A DNA stretch of 64,000 bases, taken from NCBI RefSeq assembly GCF_000237925.1, contig NW_017386043.1, forward strand, positions 682,001 to 746,000. Reading direction: 5' to 3'. This DNA is from Schistosoma mansoni. Taxonomy: Eukaryota; Platyhelminthes; Trematoda; Strigeidida; Schistosomatidae. Under the pieces are notes generated by a model, which was not told where the DNA came from, did no database searches, and was given only the letters and a program-made list of their open reading frames with translations. Below are positions 1-14,459 of this stretch, piece after piece. Numbering within the stretch: the stretch's first letter is position 1; the number at the start of each line of letters is the position of its first letter. A program made the position numbers and the translations under genes.

Positions 1-3000
1 GCACTATGATTTTAGAACTTCTGAACCTATATCAGACCTTGAGAATTTTTTAACCCATGTAAAAGAAGTGTTTCTACTTTAATTCTTTGGTTTTGTATAG
101 TATATTTTTACTGTATACCAACTGTCTTCTGATTGGCTAATATTTCTCAAGGTCATTTAAGATTCGCTCAAAGGTCGGCAGTATAGTTTAATCTTACCGA
201 AAATTGTCAAGGTTTAGCACACCAAATAATCTCAGTTTTCTTATGATAACCCCTTTTGATCAAACAATAACCCTGACATGACTTATTAACGAACATCAGA
301 AATGTTCGCGTAATTACTTAACCATTTTGATTATTCGACAAATTCAGTAAGCTAGCTAATAGTATAAAGAATTAGTTCAAGAATGGTTTACCTAACTATT
401 ATTTAGATAGGGAGTTGGGAAACTTTTCAACCTAAATATTTATGAATCATGTAATATCTACTTCAATAATATTTAAACGGTGATAAGTGGCAAAAGCTAG
501 ATCACTGTTATTTTAGAACTTATCCAAATTTTGACAGAATTGAGGGTATTTATGCATTACCGTTTAGGTAAACTTTCTTGTTCGAATTAATGTTTCTGTT
601 GATTATACAATGGTATATTCAGACATAATAAACAGGATAATCTAGACGTTAAAAATATATTTGACTGATATATATCAAATATGCAAGCTGGATGCAACTT
701 AATCTTTTAATTACTACATAGAAGCAGCAGCTGCTTCAATTTTCATGAAACAGGCGGAACTATACAAAATTGATTTTATCTGTTTCATTGTGAACTGAGT
801 ACAATTTGAGGTCTTTATGTATCGCTTTTTAAAGACTTGTGATTAAGACATGAATGCAATATTATATATGGCTGGATGATAAGTCACTAATAAACCTTGA
901 GTTCTTCACCCCATGTTGATTATGTAGAGTATATTGGCTTCTAGTATTATGGCCTCGATGAGACCAACAATTTGACATGTCCGATACAAGTATGCACTTA
1001 CCAAAACTAATCCGGTTATAATCGCTACTAGGTTAGATAAAAAAGAAGTCATGAGAAAGATTTAAAGTAAATAAACAACTAGCTAGAAGCAGAAAAACGT
1101 AATCTCAGTGATATTTTGAATGAGATGAGGAGCACACAAATGCCTTTAATGATAAACTTATGGAGAACAAGTCTGTGCGTAATGTACAATTTAAGAATGA
1201 GTAATATATTTTAGTGAATTTGAAGATACCAAGATTTTCAGTTTTGTTGAAAAGTTTTCTAGTAGCTAAGACTGAACCAGCTCGTGGAGAAAAAAACAAT
1301 GGAAACACGTTAATGTACTGCAGTAGAATATGAGAATAGAACTAATGATTATGTGCTAATTACGTATCACATTAGGCAGACTTTAGAGTTCTACAGTTCT
1401 GAGAATATCATTGGAACTTAATAGCTTTTACTTATTACAAGACAACGTATCACTCACATAAACTTGCAACTGACACATCGCTAAATCTTTACTACGCCTA
1501 AAAACATTTCATGAGAAAATAAAATCACCATCTTTAAATATCCGCAAAACTTGGAATACGAAACCACTGTCCTTATCAAGTATTCTCTTAGACACTTGAA
1601 GATTTTGGTTTATGCGTTCGTGAGTGTTTTTACCCGTTTGTCTTTATCTATATGTTGAGCAGTCGCCTATCTATTCACCTGTATTGGTTTTATTCTTTAG
1701 CTGATATAAAAGCTGACAAACATTTAGTTAATTGTTTTTCGATTAGCAACAGCCAACAATCTCGCTACGTATACTCATTCATCTTCAATGTCTGTCCGCT
1801 TACATAAAATTACTGAACTAAATGCTTCTACCAAATTTCTTATTGACTTTCATTACCACCATTACATGATGGCATCAGCTTGAGTTTTGTATGCGAAATT
1901 AATTGGTAAATTTTCCTTTGTCCACCATCATCACTACTGAAGTCGATGTGGTGTCACGCAGTAATATACGAAACAGTAGAGGTGATTCTCTTACGAATTT
2001 TCAATGCGTTCTGTACATATCTATCAAAACCTGCGATAAGCTTCGTGATAATAAAACTACATAAAATAAGCACTTATGAAGCTAACAACCATATCCAGCT
2101 GTGGATAAGTCACCAAGACTTTATAACTTTGGAAATATCTTAAGTCCTCTGTGAATGGGTACTAAACCAAAGATAAGGCATCAACTATATGTCTGGCTGA
2201 TCTGAGTACGACTGTTCAATAATCTATTTGTTTCTTACGAACTGCTTAAAACTAAAATTTGACCGATAAGAGTAGATAAAGTAGTTTACCCTTTATATTA
2301 CTGACTTTTGATTTTAGTGACTTGAGAGTTGATTTTTATCATAAAGTGAAATCAGAAGAAACCAGTTTTCATATTTACACAGCATAGCATCAAGTAAAGA
2401 CATTGCCATTTGACGACAGACCTTACTTAAACTTATTTTTCATTGAACCTTTCTTATACACGTTTTATGAAATATAATGTATAAGAAAAAGAACATTTAT
2501 AGATACAAATATTATTTGAGCACCGAATAAACACCAGTTCTGAACTCATTTAGGCAATATATGATGAAAAGCTGTCACAACATTTTACGTAAAATAATAC
2601 GAATAGCACCATTCTATTCTGAATCACAAATGTTGTAACTTAGAGAATCATGATTAAACGGCGAATGCTGTATATGTAATTACCCACCTTATTTATGTTT
2701 CTAGATAATAGTCATAATTAACTTCTGACAGATCTGATGTACGTCATTTTTACATGCATGGTCAAATGATACGCTACCGCTCCAGGCATTTTAAAAAGAT
2801 CATATCAGTAAATCAGTAAAGTCGCATAACAGAAAGTTCGTGGAGATATAACACTGTTGTATGAGTTATTTTTAACTAGATGACCAATGACAAATTTATT
2901 GGGTTGAAACTTCGTCAAAGATCCTTTTTCGACATTTTATGTGATTATGTACAATACTCCCTCCACGTGCACACTTTCTAACTTATCCTTCATGATTCCA

Positions 3001-4340
3001 TCATCTGTAAATTTTGTTGATCTTTCGACCCTTGATGGGACGGCCGCTATCTAATTTTTTATCGTAGTTTTTGTTTTTCCCTTGTTTTCACTGAATTTCT
3101 ATTATTCCGATGAACCACATCTACGCTGGTTTACCCGATGCTTAGTTATGTTGGCTGCTACAGTGAATCGTTCCTCTTTCCGATTGTGTTGCCTGGCCTG
3201 ACTGAAATTGTGCATTTTCTCGTCGTGAATTGAAGTGCGCCTCCAGAACTGGAAACACTCAGTGTCGTAAAAAATGGTTAAGTGTCATCATTTGAACAAA
3301 CGTTACGTGATTAATACAGAAAGAATAGAATAGTGTTCCTGACTTAATAGAACCGTTTATTCAACGAAACTAGTAACTATCATATGTCCTCTATCAATTT
3401 ATCTATTTAATATAATTTAGGTTTGATTATTTGAATTTGTTGAACATATATTGGTTGACTAACTGAATGGCAACATTTTTTAGGTTATAATGTACATCTT
3501 ACTTTGATACGTCTTGTGGATTGAACGCTATTATTCGGATCCTAAGCTAGTTTCGTAACCCTCAAGCTAGAACTACACAGCGACTTGAACACGAGAGAAA
3601 AGGCACAAATATGCGAGGAGCACTTTACTCCAAAAATGTTCGTTCATGTACAGAAAAGATAGTATTTTTATAGTATAGTCCTTGGGTTTTACTGAAAATT
3701 CTAGAATACTGCTAAACATAGTAGCAGTGTATTAATCAGCCAATCAGAATCTCTACATGTGACTTTTCATTTTCGCTGTGTTACCAACAGAACTTCTAAT
3801 CAAACACTGATTGGATAAAATGATCCTTAATGTCTTCCTGAGCTTGTCATGTCGATTGCGAGAAATTTGCAGGATCATCCCAACATACTTAATAACTTTA
3901 TTTAAAACCGTTCATTACATAGCCACTTTAAATTTCGACTGGGTAAGACCGCAAGTGTCTGAACTAATTTTCTCACTTATTCTTATTCCAAAACTCTGTA
4001 GCTTGGAAGTTACACTCAGATAACAATGTTCCTGAATCTGTATTTAAGTTATTGAGTAAACTAGCATGTACAGTAGTGACTAACATAATCCGAGTACAAT
4101 CCGATTGAATAGAATGAATTGGTGATATAGTATTCCCTTCGCACCACAGGGTCAATGAAACGTCATTCAGCCCTAGCTAACTCATCCATTAAGGTGAACA
4201 GTCTCTACATTAGACCAGTGAACTTCCGCCAGTTTACTGACGATCGTCAAAGTAAAGGATAACCAGTGGAGATAAATCATTTTCCTGCTATGAACTGACC
4301 CATTCGGCGTTAGTCCAGCTCTGTACTTCTTTAATTCGTT
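1..4340. other. Non-coding AT-rich stretch, nothing recognised
   Basis: No open frame here exceeds about 70 codons and none resembles a known protein. I see no RNA gene, clear repeat family or splice-consistent exon set. Treated as intergenic or intronic DNA of a gene outside the window. Confidence 0.6.
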
Positions 4341-4359
4341 CTTACCAATGGATTATACA

Positions 4360-4500
4360 GGCCTGCCTTTCTGGTGAGTGCCAAATAGCATGAAACCTAG
4401 GTCCATTGTCTCCTGTCCACTACCTCCGACCACTACCTTACGTCTCAACATGGTGCACACGACATCGAATCACTTGGACTAGTGACCATATTTCAACTTG
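4360..4500 (-). repeat. Dispersed repeat fragment, family A
   Basis: Two blocks recur near 5.2-5.5 kb. One is the block around GTGCACCATGTTGAGAC (read on the minus strand), the other the block reading GCCTTTCTGGTGAG...CATGAAACCTAGGTCC on the plus strand. The first block is inverted relative to the second copy. Family unknown. Confidence 0.4.
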
Positions 4501-5154
4501 GTTGATAGTAATAGATCAGTACTAAAGAAGGATATAATCTACATGACCCTACACTACTAGTCAATAGTAAATAAACATGTACTGTTTTGATAAGATCCTA
4601 TTTCTTTTATATAGTCATGGAAATAGACACGGTACCAATATACCAAGAATAGGTATTCGGGGTAATGTATTACCCATGAGATGTGACTTTAACTTAAGCT
4701 GCGATTTTACACCATTCACGTTCAACTCCAGTGGACCGACAATCCCCGCTTGTGATCTACAATTCCGGAATCAGACCTCTTAATAACTGAATCTAACTTA
4801 TATTGACAAAATCACGAGAATCAACAGAAATCGTATTCGAACAGAAATAAGACCACTAATAGGATATTCAGTAGTTATATCATGAGGACGTTATTCCAGA
4901 ATTGAATTAAACAAGCCTAATCTGAGATAGAGGATATTTGTGCCTCAGGGGCATGATTTAAATAAAGTGTTGTTCTCTGCGTTGGATGGTTTGGTCGTGG
5001 GGCGTTCATTGTTTATCCATCTTTGCTTATAACCAAGTAAAAGGATATTACAAAAACAGAAATACAAATCACTCGATTTACAATTGATCAATCACTAAGT
5101 AGTATGAGATGTCATGTATCCAAAGTCCATCTCCTGTACTGATCAAGTCTCATC

Positions 5155-5510
5155 AATGAAACTGCATGTGATCATTAGTCTAGGTGGTTCGATACCATGT
5201 GCACTATGTTGAGACATAAGGTAGTGGACATGAAAATCTCAACTTCATTGATAAAAGTTGACAGGCACTTAGAATATGACCTGAAACACATGAGGTCAGC
5301 TACTAATAAGTGGTCGGGCGACTGTAGGTTCATCCTAGTCCTGTGGGAGGTCAGACATGGCGCAGATAACGTCATGGTAACGTCTCAAACCATGAAGCTG
5401 GATAAGACGGGATCGAGTCCACCAGGAAGCATCGATTCTGATGGAGATTACGGATATGCCTTTCTGGTGAGTTTCGAATCGCATGAAACCTAAGCCCAGA
5501 ACAAAATATT
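5155..5510 (+). repeat. Dispersed repeat fragment, family A, second copy
   Basis: Shares both blocks with 4360-4500 but with a different relative orientation, so the copy is rearranged or composite. The stretch GGTTCGATACC near 5187 resembles a Pol III B box, which would fit a tRNA-derived SINE. No matching A box was confirmed. Confidence 0.35.
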
Positions 5511-5519
5511 TGTCAAAAC

Positions 5520-8500
5520 TATCTACTCAAAAGAGCCTGGCTCCTACACAGAAAGAGTAGTGTAGTTACTTGCAGGCAAGTTTGATGGTGTGGGAAATAA
5601 CTACGAACCAGCCATATCTGCAAGGGTGAAAACCTATCAAATGGCTTGATTTTGTATTGTATGAATGAAGACTTTGTTAGTATTTCAAACTCTGTAAAGC
5701 CTTTTAATTATAATATAATTAAATGGCGATGATATAACACCTTTGATTAGGTAATCATAGTTCGAAGTCATACCATTGAATAACCTTTTAAACTGACTCA
5801 ACCTAACTTGGTAGCCAGGTCGTATTGCCTCAGTTCCTAAAAATACAACTTGGTGCAATATTACCCGGATGGTGAACTGCGAGTTGTCTTTCAAGGTCCA
5901 CTCTATAACTGAAAACTTAATAAATTCTTGCTGAACGTGGATTGATGCTTAATGTTAGTGGTGAAAAGTAGAGGCACATCTGACCTGCCTTACAAAGCTA
6001 ATTACTAGATGACAACTTCCAGGATAGATGTGGTCTGAGGTATTAGGCATATTATTTCTTCGTACTGGTGATCTTCAGATAACAAGATATACTGTTGTGA
6101 AAATAGTGCTCAGGACTCTGAACGGATAGATCAAAACACCACAATAATTTCTCCTTATTGTAATGATGGGATTCGACACAGAAAAGCTTGACTTGCATGT
6201 CCCTCTAACTTGTGGAGAATGAGTTTACAAAAGCAAACAAAAAATTCTTCGACTACAGAACACTTTTTGCCCCTCTGCCTAGGAATAACTTAACTTACAA
6301 TATATGCAATAAACTTTGACTAAAGAGGATGACTTTTATTATATTCCTAATAGTTACCTTCACCCAAATACATTTTCAACGTCCCTATTCAAAACGTTAC
6401 TCAGATAGATGACATTCAGCGACGTGATGTGAATGGAATTACACAGTAGCATGTGTGCACTTTTCTATGGTTATTCTACAACTCATGAAACTCAATTTCA
6501 CATTCAAAAGTGATGAAATCATTCAATAATTATTTCCAAATAATTCCCTTCATTTTCTTTACAGTTGGTAGTTCTAATTGAAAGCACTTCGTATGCATAC
6601 CCAAAAACTTTTGGCACTTCTAAGCAGAGATATAGGTGATTAGCAGTGGAATCTGAGACGTGCGTTTTATCCTATTTGAGACTCGCCAGCTGGATGTGCC
6701 CATATCCCAGAGTTCTTGTTCTAAACATCAATGAGAAGATTCAAACAATTAATACAAAAATGAGCTTAGCGTTTTAGTTGTTGCTTTCCTACGTATCAGG
6801 GATTTAAACTTTAGCCATCAGCGGTTTGTTATTTGAGTGCATTTTCAATTCAGGTGTCCTCAGATTGCCTTAGTAGTATATATACAGATAACACACCCTT
6901 TTCACATGCACAAATAAACCTCTACATTCACACTGAATAGTGACCGTTAGAGAATAGGATATCTTCGATCTTGTAAATAAACTCGATTAAGGAAAATCTG
7001 ATGGGCTCAAAGAGATGTATCTTAAATCGTTAAAGGAACTCGTGTTCTGAATATCAGATGAAAGGACACAATAGTAAGTCCTGTATTCAAAGAAGGTTCT
7101 AGGCAGATCATCAAGAACTATTTTCAAAATTCTAAGAAAGATTATTACCAAATTTTCAGGGATCTGGATGAAGACCCTTTGCTCTCTGAAAACCAGCACG
7201 TTTTCAAAACAGGTTATTCTCATCACACAAACCTACTGGTAACCCAAGAAAGATGATGTATGCTTTAAAGACCAGAAGCTACCTAGACATGTAAAATCCA
7301 TAGACTTCAGTATGAATTTTTACATAGTTTCACATAGCAGACTGCTACCTAAATTACGTGATAACGGGATCGATGGTAACTAACTTGTGAAGACAAAATA
7401 TTCTTTATTTAAACGAAGAGTAAGTATTAGAGTTAACTCTAAGTGGTTTGACTGGAAGAATATGCAAATTGTCCTGGGTTACAGTTTTGAAACTGAAACT
7501 ATTCCTCCCGTTTTAAATTGCATTCCTTGGTCTTCAAAGGTCGGTTGTGTCACAAGCTGATGGTACTAAGGTGCAGAAAACGATAGGAAGGGAGATAGGC
7601 TATAGTTTCAGAAAAGCGCATAGGATTCGCCGGAATGATCTAGAAACTGACGGTTACCGACAGTTTCTCCAAAGTGAATTATGATGCATATTACTATCCT
7701 AAGTACAAGTACATACACAGTGAATGAGGTTATGTCACTTTCTATCTAAAAGCACACTGATTAAAGAGTCACTTCCAGCCAGGAATTGAAAACCATTCAA
7801 TAGTGAGATGCAGTAGGTGCTCAGAAGTCTAAAGTCCCGTAGTCAATACGAAGAGCTTTCATCCACGTACAAATTCAGACCTTTTCGACTTCCTATATTG
7901 ATCGTTTGTCCGCAGCTCAAGTACAGCAGTCAGTCGCTTCCCAAAAAACAACAATTTGAAAAGGCGTGATGATTCTCATGATCATAAAACCATCGTATGA
8001 CGAGAAATCAATTAAACTAAAGCAGTTTCATTTGCATAAAAGAAGGATTACGAGTGACTTGGTCACAATTTTTGAATTACTTAATGTCTGACATTCTTTC
8101 ACTTTTCGTCTTCCAAAACAGATAATTTAATGGAAAAAAGATCATTTGTGACCTCGTTGATCTCCCACAAACAACAGGAATTATAAAGATTCCATCTTCA
8201 GATTGGAATATTTGACCACCTCAGGGGACGCAAACTGTGTCATCCCTTGCCAGTGGATAACCACCATAACATATATGAAACCATATTTATACCAAGTTCC
8301 AACCATTGCGCGGTAGTTCTAGCTGTCTCGGTCAACTTATCTCTTTCCAGTTGCTTCAACTGCAATACACAGGCATTCTTCCACTTTCGAACACAAGGCT
8401 TGTGCAAACGTTACTGGAGTCATGTAAAGTTGCTTGATAAAACGGTTTAAGATCATTTGCGATTTCAAGAATATTTCAAATCCTTCCCTTGTGTATTGTG

Positions 8501-9499
8501 TGTTCACTTTATTCGTTATTATTCTATTTCGACACTCATACTTTGTGTGTTTTCTCTCCAAATTGTCCCGCATTATACCCTTTAGCCTACTGAGTAACAT
8601 GTGTATCAGTAGCATTGCCACTAGTTGCTACGTCATGACTATAGAAATGGCTAGTAAAGGTCTTAATTCAGGAGTTAATAACAAGTGGGCTAAGGTACCG
8701 TGGGCTAAGGAACAATCTGACATTTCGCTACAAAGCAATAAATGGACTCTCATTCCTAACATCCTGTCCAACTATGATCCACGGCCCAGCCTATGGACTG
8801 AGAAACAACACACATACACCATTTACCTTAAAACACCAAAAACAAATGCGTTGTAAGTCTTTGACAGTGCGGTATAGTTTATTGTGCAACAGGTTGCGAA
8901 TACCTATTAGTAACTGTGACGCTTTTACCGAACTCGAAAGGCTAATAACCTTTTTACTAGACTCAAAAGAGCTTCATCAATTATTCCTTACACTACCGCC
9001 CACCAATGAGGCACTTTATTGTGGACCGCCTAATATCTAGACGGAACAAAAATATGACAAACCCCATCGTTATTTGTATGAATATAGCCAAATTACAGAA
9101 CACTTGCTTTACCTCCCCCTACTATTTATTGATTATTAATCATGGCCTTCTGCTCCTAACCCTCACTTTCAGATTCCGAATCTCTCCAGTGGTTAAAACC
9201 ACATCATTCTTCCTAAGAGTCGTGTCTTTTTATTTTTTGTCTATTGCACGTAGACAGATAACTCACTAATCTTATGGATGCTGATCAAGTAAGGTCGATC
9301 AAAAGAAGCTCAAATGTCCTAAATTCTTGTGAGTTACTCAATGTCTTAAGTTTCTGACCCCGAAAATTGTACAATCTTCTACTCTTTCATATTCTTTGAT
9401 TTACTATTAGTTCTTACCATCCCTTGACCGCAAATAATCCGACCTGTCTCATATAACTCATACCATTAGCTATCTTCATAGCAATATAATAACAATATA
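5520..9499. other. Non-coding stretch, nothing recognised
   Basis: The longest frame (8434-8856, + strand, 140 codons) has low-complexity hydrophobic then random-looking composition and no family signature. It has no splice or promoter support. No exon, RNA gene or clear transposon remnant was identified. Confidence 0.55.
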
Positions 9500-10672
9500 T
9501 TTCTGCAAGGGCAGGTAAACGCCATTTTTACAGGCATGATCTACAGGTTACAACATTTACTGGTTCAGAGCATGTATCCCAAGCAGGGTTGTTTAGTAAA
9601 TATAATCTATAAAAGTTGATAGCAGTTCATTCGTTCAGATACAATGTGTTCTCATCGGAATATTTTTCAAAGGGACATCGCGTCCATGTTACACACCAGA
9701 TCCAATCTCGGTAAAATTGTTTTAGGATTTTGGTCGTGCTAAGTATTTATGCAATGCAAATTTTAAGTTTATAGTTGTTGTAAAGTAGACTTGTGGAGCG
9801 TCTGGTGCGAACTATGACCTTGTGGAAGCGCGTTCATCGAGCTTGTTACAGATGTCAAAAGTTACATAGCTTCACCCTCAGAGCAAGATTCTGAAGAGAG
9901 AGAGAAAAAAAGGAAGAAACTGAGGAGCAGCAAGTATAGTGACATTTATGTCTGGTGATTTTTTGTAACAACAAATTAAAGGTCACATATTTTTCCTAGT
10001 TGTCACACTTTTTATGTAATCACACTCATATTTGATATCTATTGTTTTTCTGTATCAATCGTAAAGAAACGAATACTTTTGTTTGGTTATATATAACACG
10101 ACTTCACTACCGCGATTCTTAAAATATAAACGTGGTATCCGCCGTCTATTCTTCTGCTTTAACGGCCACGGCCTTTGATTGAAGATTATAATAGTATTAT
10201 AACATCTTTTTAGACCATTCCACACTACGTTGGTGTTTTGGCCCGGATCATTACTGAATAATACTACTGGATCTAATCTTCTCCATTTTGCTGTTGGTGC
10301 CATCACGTGCAGAGGAATCTTTGTTAACCAAGTGAACTTATTTGTGGTTGTTATCTCAGAAAGCAGCTTACAAGTAACATTCATTTCATAACACTGTTAC
10401 CATTTTGTTGTTCAATATACCTTTTTATAATTTAACTGTAATTTGTTACCTTTTGCGTTAATCATAGACAAACGCTTAGGTTCTTAGTGTTAATTCTTTT
10501 GGTATATTGTTGGTAACGTTGCGAATTGTTATATTTCAACTAAGCTCTTTTGCTGAGGTCCACCACACAAGGCATTTGGATATTAACGATAACCAATGCT
10601 TAACATTTAGTAGTGGAACAGACGGAGGTATGATAAATTATTAGATCAAATTGATACTAGCTCATGTTGCTA
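9500..10672 (+). repeat. Repeat family B, copy 1
   Basis: About 280 bases from 9500 (opening CTGCAAGGGCAGGTAAAC) and the following block to about 9931 match the reverse complement of 14442-13545. The block 10578-10672 (TTAACATTTAGTAGTGGAAC) matches the reverse complement of about 13450-13530. Between 9932 and 10577 copy 1 has about 645 extra bases absent from copy 2. No coding signature was found, so the family is unnamed. Confidence 0.65.
9932..10577. other. Segment present in repeat B copy 1 but absent from copy 2
   Basis: Alignment of the two family B copies leaves this segment unmatched, so it is an insertion in copy 1 or a deletion in copy 2. It contains a 109-codon minus-strand frame (10055-10384) that resembles nothing I know. 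No terminal inverted repeats are obvious. Confidence 0.45.
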
Positions 10673-13449
10673 TGATTTACTTAGTGAATGTCTAGCTCAT
10701 AATACAAATGCTATAGCCATCTGATTTGCTTGTAACATGGAACTAGTAGAGACAGTGTATTCCAACTATGGGCCTTGGTTAAAGCAATATTCATACTGAC
10801 CACAAGCGTAAGAGAGCCTAACATCTTAAAAAGAGGGAAGGTGGCGTTACTAACCAGCAAACATGATGGTGCGGAGATAATTTCAATCCACCAATGTCTG
10901 TAGGGCAGAATAGATTGTTAAATTACGGCTCCCTATGTCAAGTGGTATGTCACGAACCAACGGTATTGTTGTTGATTTATTCATTCAAAATACCTTTTTA
11001 AATCGTGTTTAGAAAGCTGAATTAGTTTCACTCTCTATAGAGTAACCCTATTACAAGCAGGCGAGACAAATCGCTAAAAACGAAGCCTGCTCCATACCCT
11101 ATAAACTCTAAGAACAAAAAAATGGGCTGAAATAGCTTCGGCAATGAAGGGGGACAGCCATTTGTGTATCAGAATACTGTTTTCAGCACTATATTTTATA
11201 ACTACACATAATCCCATGCTTTCAGCTTCTTTCTGAACCACCTCCATTAATATACTTCCTTATCAACTTGAACTTTGTTTACACTTATTTTTTTTAACAT
11301 ATTAGAATGCTCTTGCTTAATAAGTACCTTAACAACAGAGATATAGACTCAGTATTTATACCTTAACTATCCCTCCATGAACATTGTCTGCTCTGCTTCT
11401 CGTCCTTTCTTTTTCTTACACCCTTTTTCAGCCCCCTTGAGATACACCACCGAAAACAGATATGGAGCGGTTGACTTCGTCCTGCACCATTCTTAAAGCC
11501 TCAGATATTCCAGACGAATATAAGGTCGACACTTCTAAAAGCATCCAACTTCGCATGTATCTATTCTCGATCATCAGAGGCATGTCGCAACGTCACCTTC
11601 ATAAAGCGCGCCAACTGCGATGTTGACAGTACGTTTCTTACTAAAAACATCTATACTTATATCTTATAAAACATCAACCCAGCTGAGTAATTTTCTACAG
11701 TGAAAATTGTATCTTCTGTAACAATTTGATTTTGCCTGTAAACTGGAATACCTCATGTAACAAACTGTTTTTTGGGAATAAATTGTTATTATTAAGTCAG
11801 AATCCTTGGAGAAAGTTTTAGACGACACTAGATAATGAACTTCCTAGTAATGTGCATGACACGGACCACTCGACCCACACATCGAAACTGAGTCGTTAAC
11901 TATGCTCTAATGATCGCACTTTCATTCCAATTCCTCGTCCTGGTAAGACTGGTAAGCAAACAATAATACAGCATGTTCGAGAAAAATGTCTAAATAATCA
12001 TAAATGTATCATACATTCATTGCTATTCAAAACTAGCGACGGACCTCGAATGGAATTTCTGTGATAGTTGACCCCACTGTCGCCGTGGCACTACAGTGCC
12101 TAAGCGGTACTATGAGTTCATGCTGACTTACATCTTCTCGCGGTTGTAGATATATGCTTTCACTATTGAAAAGATATACCGACGTAACTAACAAACGACA
12201 AACACAAGACGCTACTGAATGTAACCGTATCAATCCCCATTAGTATACACAACTCTTCCTATACAATCACAACCTAAAATTACATAGCGACCAGATTATC
12301 AACTGTTACGCACACTTCTGTTACTTTTAACAGTAAGGAACAGCAACAGGATAAGTCTTACTTGTATCTCAGGGTTCATTACTTAAGACTACTTGGCTTC
12401 GTTCTCTGAAATTTCTTTCAAAACGAAACTAAAATCATTCCTCGCGAAGTCTGTGTAAGACCCCTCTGGAAGTGAGGGCTTAGGTCCAATTTGATTCTCT
12501 ATTTCAAACTACTCAAAAACCTTACTTATTCCACATGTAATACAGTTCTCTCCCAAGATTCATGTGAATACAACCTTCGAGACGAAATATCCACTGTCAA
12601 AGTTAAGAAATGCAGATCAAAAACTCGGGAAAACTTCTTCCTCATCAAGCATGCATTAATATGTAACATTCTTCCTTCTGAAATACTCATGTCAGATAAA
12701 TTACATAAGTTTGTAAGACTTATTGATCAAGTCCCCACCTGAACAGATCTAGCACAAACGAACACATCCGCGTCCCACACATACATTATAGGCTCTCTAC
12801 ATATATAGACTAAATTGCCTTATTTCCCTACTTTATAGCTGTATTAGATACTTTCCCCTCCCTATTTTTTAATTGAAGTAGACAGGCAACTCACTGGACC
12901 TATCAATACTCGGTCGCTAAGAGACGCTCACAATTACCCTAAAAAGTCAAAAGAAACGCACAAGCAACTGCCTACCAGTGGTCTTACATCTAGGGAACCT
13001 GTTACCTATTATCCGGTTAGGATAGCACAAAATAACATCAGCACAAATTAAGTGTGAGGTCCTTCTTGTCTATTCTTTACCAGCTTTTTACTCTTCTGTA
13101 CACTATATTGCCTTGCCATTAATGTTACTTCACCACTCGTTACCTTACCTTATCTGTAACTACTATATTTCTAAACTTTTCCGCCTACTTTGGTGAACAG
13201 CTATCCTACATTATACCCTTCTTAATGCCTATACTCTGATTAGCACTAGATACTTCATACTATAGTCAATTAAAGCATTGCATCGAAGCCTTGCCGACAG
13301 TCCATAATTTGTATGTTTCTGATAAGCTTGTAAAATGGTACTTATGGAAATAGTGTTTACCAACAGGATGGGAAACGCAGAGCGTTGTGTGAGGTAAGAT
13401 ATATATTCAAAAAGTAAGCTTAAATGAGCTCCTGATCACATTTGACTCC
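10673..13449. other. Non-coding stretch with possible decayed repeat DNA
   Basis: Only short interrupted frames occur. There is a small hairpin near 11058-11092, GCAGGC pairing with GCCTGC. I recognise no gene. Confidence 0.5.
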
Positions 13450-14442
13450 AGCAACAAGAGCCAGTATGAATTTAATCTAATAATTTATCATACATCTGCC
13501 TGTTCCACTACTAAATGTTAATCATTGTTTATAGTTCATATTCAAATACCAAGCTGCTCCTCAGTTTCTCTTTTTTCAGAATCTTGCTCTGAGGGCAAAG
13601 TTGAGGAACGTCTGACATCTGGAACAAACGTGACGTAGGCGCTTTATCAAGATCATAGTTCGCACCAAGCGCTTCACAATTCTGCTTTACTTATTTACTT
13701 ACTCCTGTTACTCCTAATGTGGCATAGGCCGCCGACCAGCATTCTCAAGCCCACTCTGTCATGGGCCTTCCTTTTTAGTTCTATCCAACTCTTGTTCATT
13801 CTTCTCATGTCTGTCTCCATTTCTCGGCGTAATGTGTATTTTGGTCTTCCTCTTCTCCTTTGACCTTCAGGATTCCATATGAGGGCTTGTCTTGCGATGT
13901 TCTCGATGTGTGTCCCATCCACTTCCAGCGCTTCTTCCTGATTTCTTCCTCCGCTGGAATCTGGTTTGTTGTCTCCCACAGTAACTTGTTGCTGATAGTG
14001 TCTGGCCAACGGATCCGAAGTATTTTGCGTAAACAACTGTTAATAAACACCTTTATCTTCTGGATGGTGGCTTTCGTAGTTTTCCACGTCTCCGCCCCAT
14101 ACAGTAGAACGGTCTTGACATTTGTATTGAAAATTCTGATTTCGGTGTTACAATTCTTTACAACATCTACAAACTTAAATTTTGCATTGCATAAATACTT
14201 AGCACGACCAAAATCCTAAAACAATTTTACCGAGATTGGATCTGGTGTGTAACATGGACGCGATGTCCCTTTGAAAAATATTCCGATGAGAACACATTGT
14301 ATCTGAACGAATGAACTGCTATCAACTTTTATAGATTATATTTACTAAACAACCCTGCTTGGGATACATGCTCTGAACCAGTAAATGTTGTAACCTGTAG
14401 ATCATGCCTGTAAAAATGGCGTTTACCTGCCCTTTCAGAAAC
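13450..14442 (-). repeat. Repeat family B, copy 2, split by an RTE-like insertion
   Basis: Read on the minus strand, 14442-14161 matches 9500-9782 and 13690-13450 matches the rest of copy 1. The two halves are separated by an RTE-like 3' fragment whose ends abut TAAAG on both sides. This is nested insertion into an older repeat. Confidence 0.65.
13686..14160 (-). mobile_element. RTE-like (SR2-type) retrotransposon 3' fragment
   Basis: The minus strand encodes, across two frames, the C-terminal region after the reverse transcriptase of schistosome RTE elements. Seen are [38 protein letters not shown], then [17 protein letters not shown] and a closing [11 protein letters not shown] frameshift near the middle breaks the reading frame. 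The 3' end carries TAAGTAAATAAGTAAAG. It is a 5'-truncated insertion of about 475 bases inside repeat family B; TAAAG on both sides is a likely target-site duplication. Confidence 0.8.
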
Positions 14443-14459
14443 ATATAATTATAATTATA

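Noticed and set aside
5180-5200. B-box-like GGTTCGATACC as a tRNA gene
   Set aside because: No cloverleaf can be drawn around it and no A box is present at the right distance; kept only as a hint for a tRNA-derived repeat.
8434-8856. 140-codon plus-strand open frame
   Set aside because: Hydrophobic low-complexity start then random-looking sequence, overlapping frames on both strands, no motif and no splice or promoter support.
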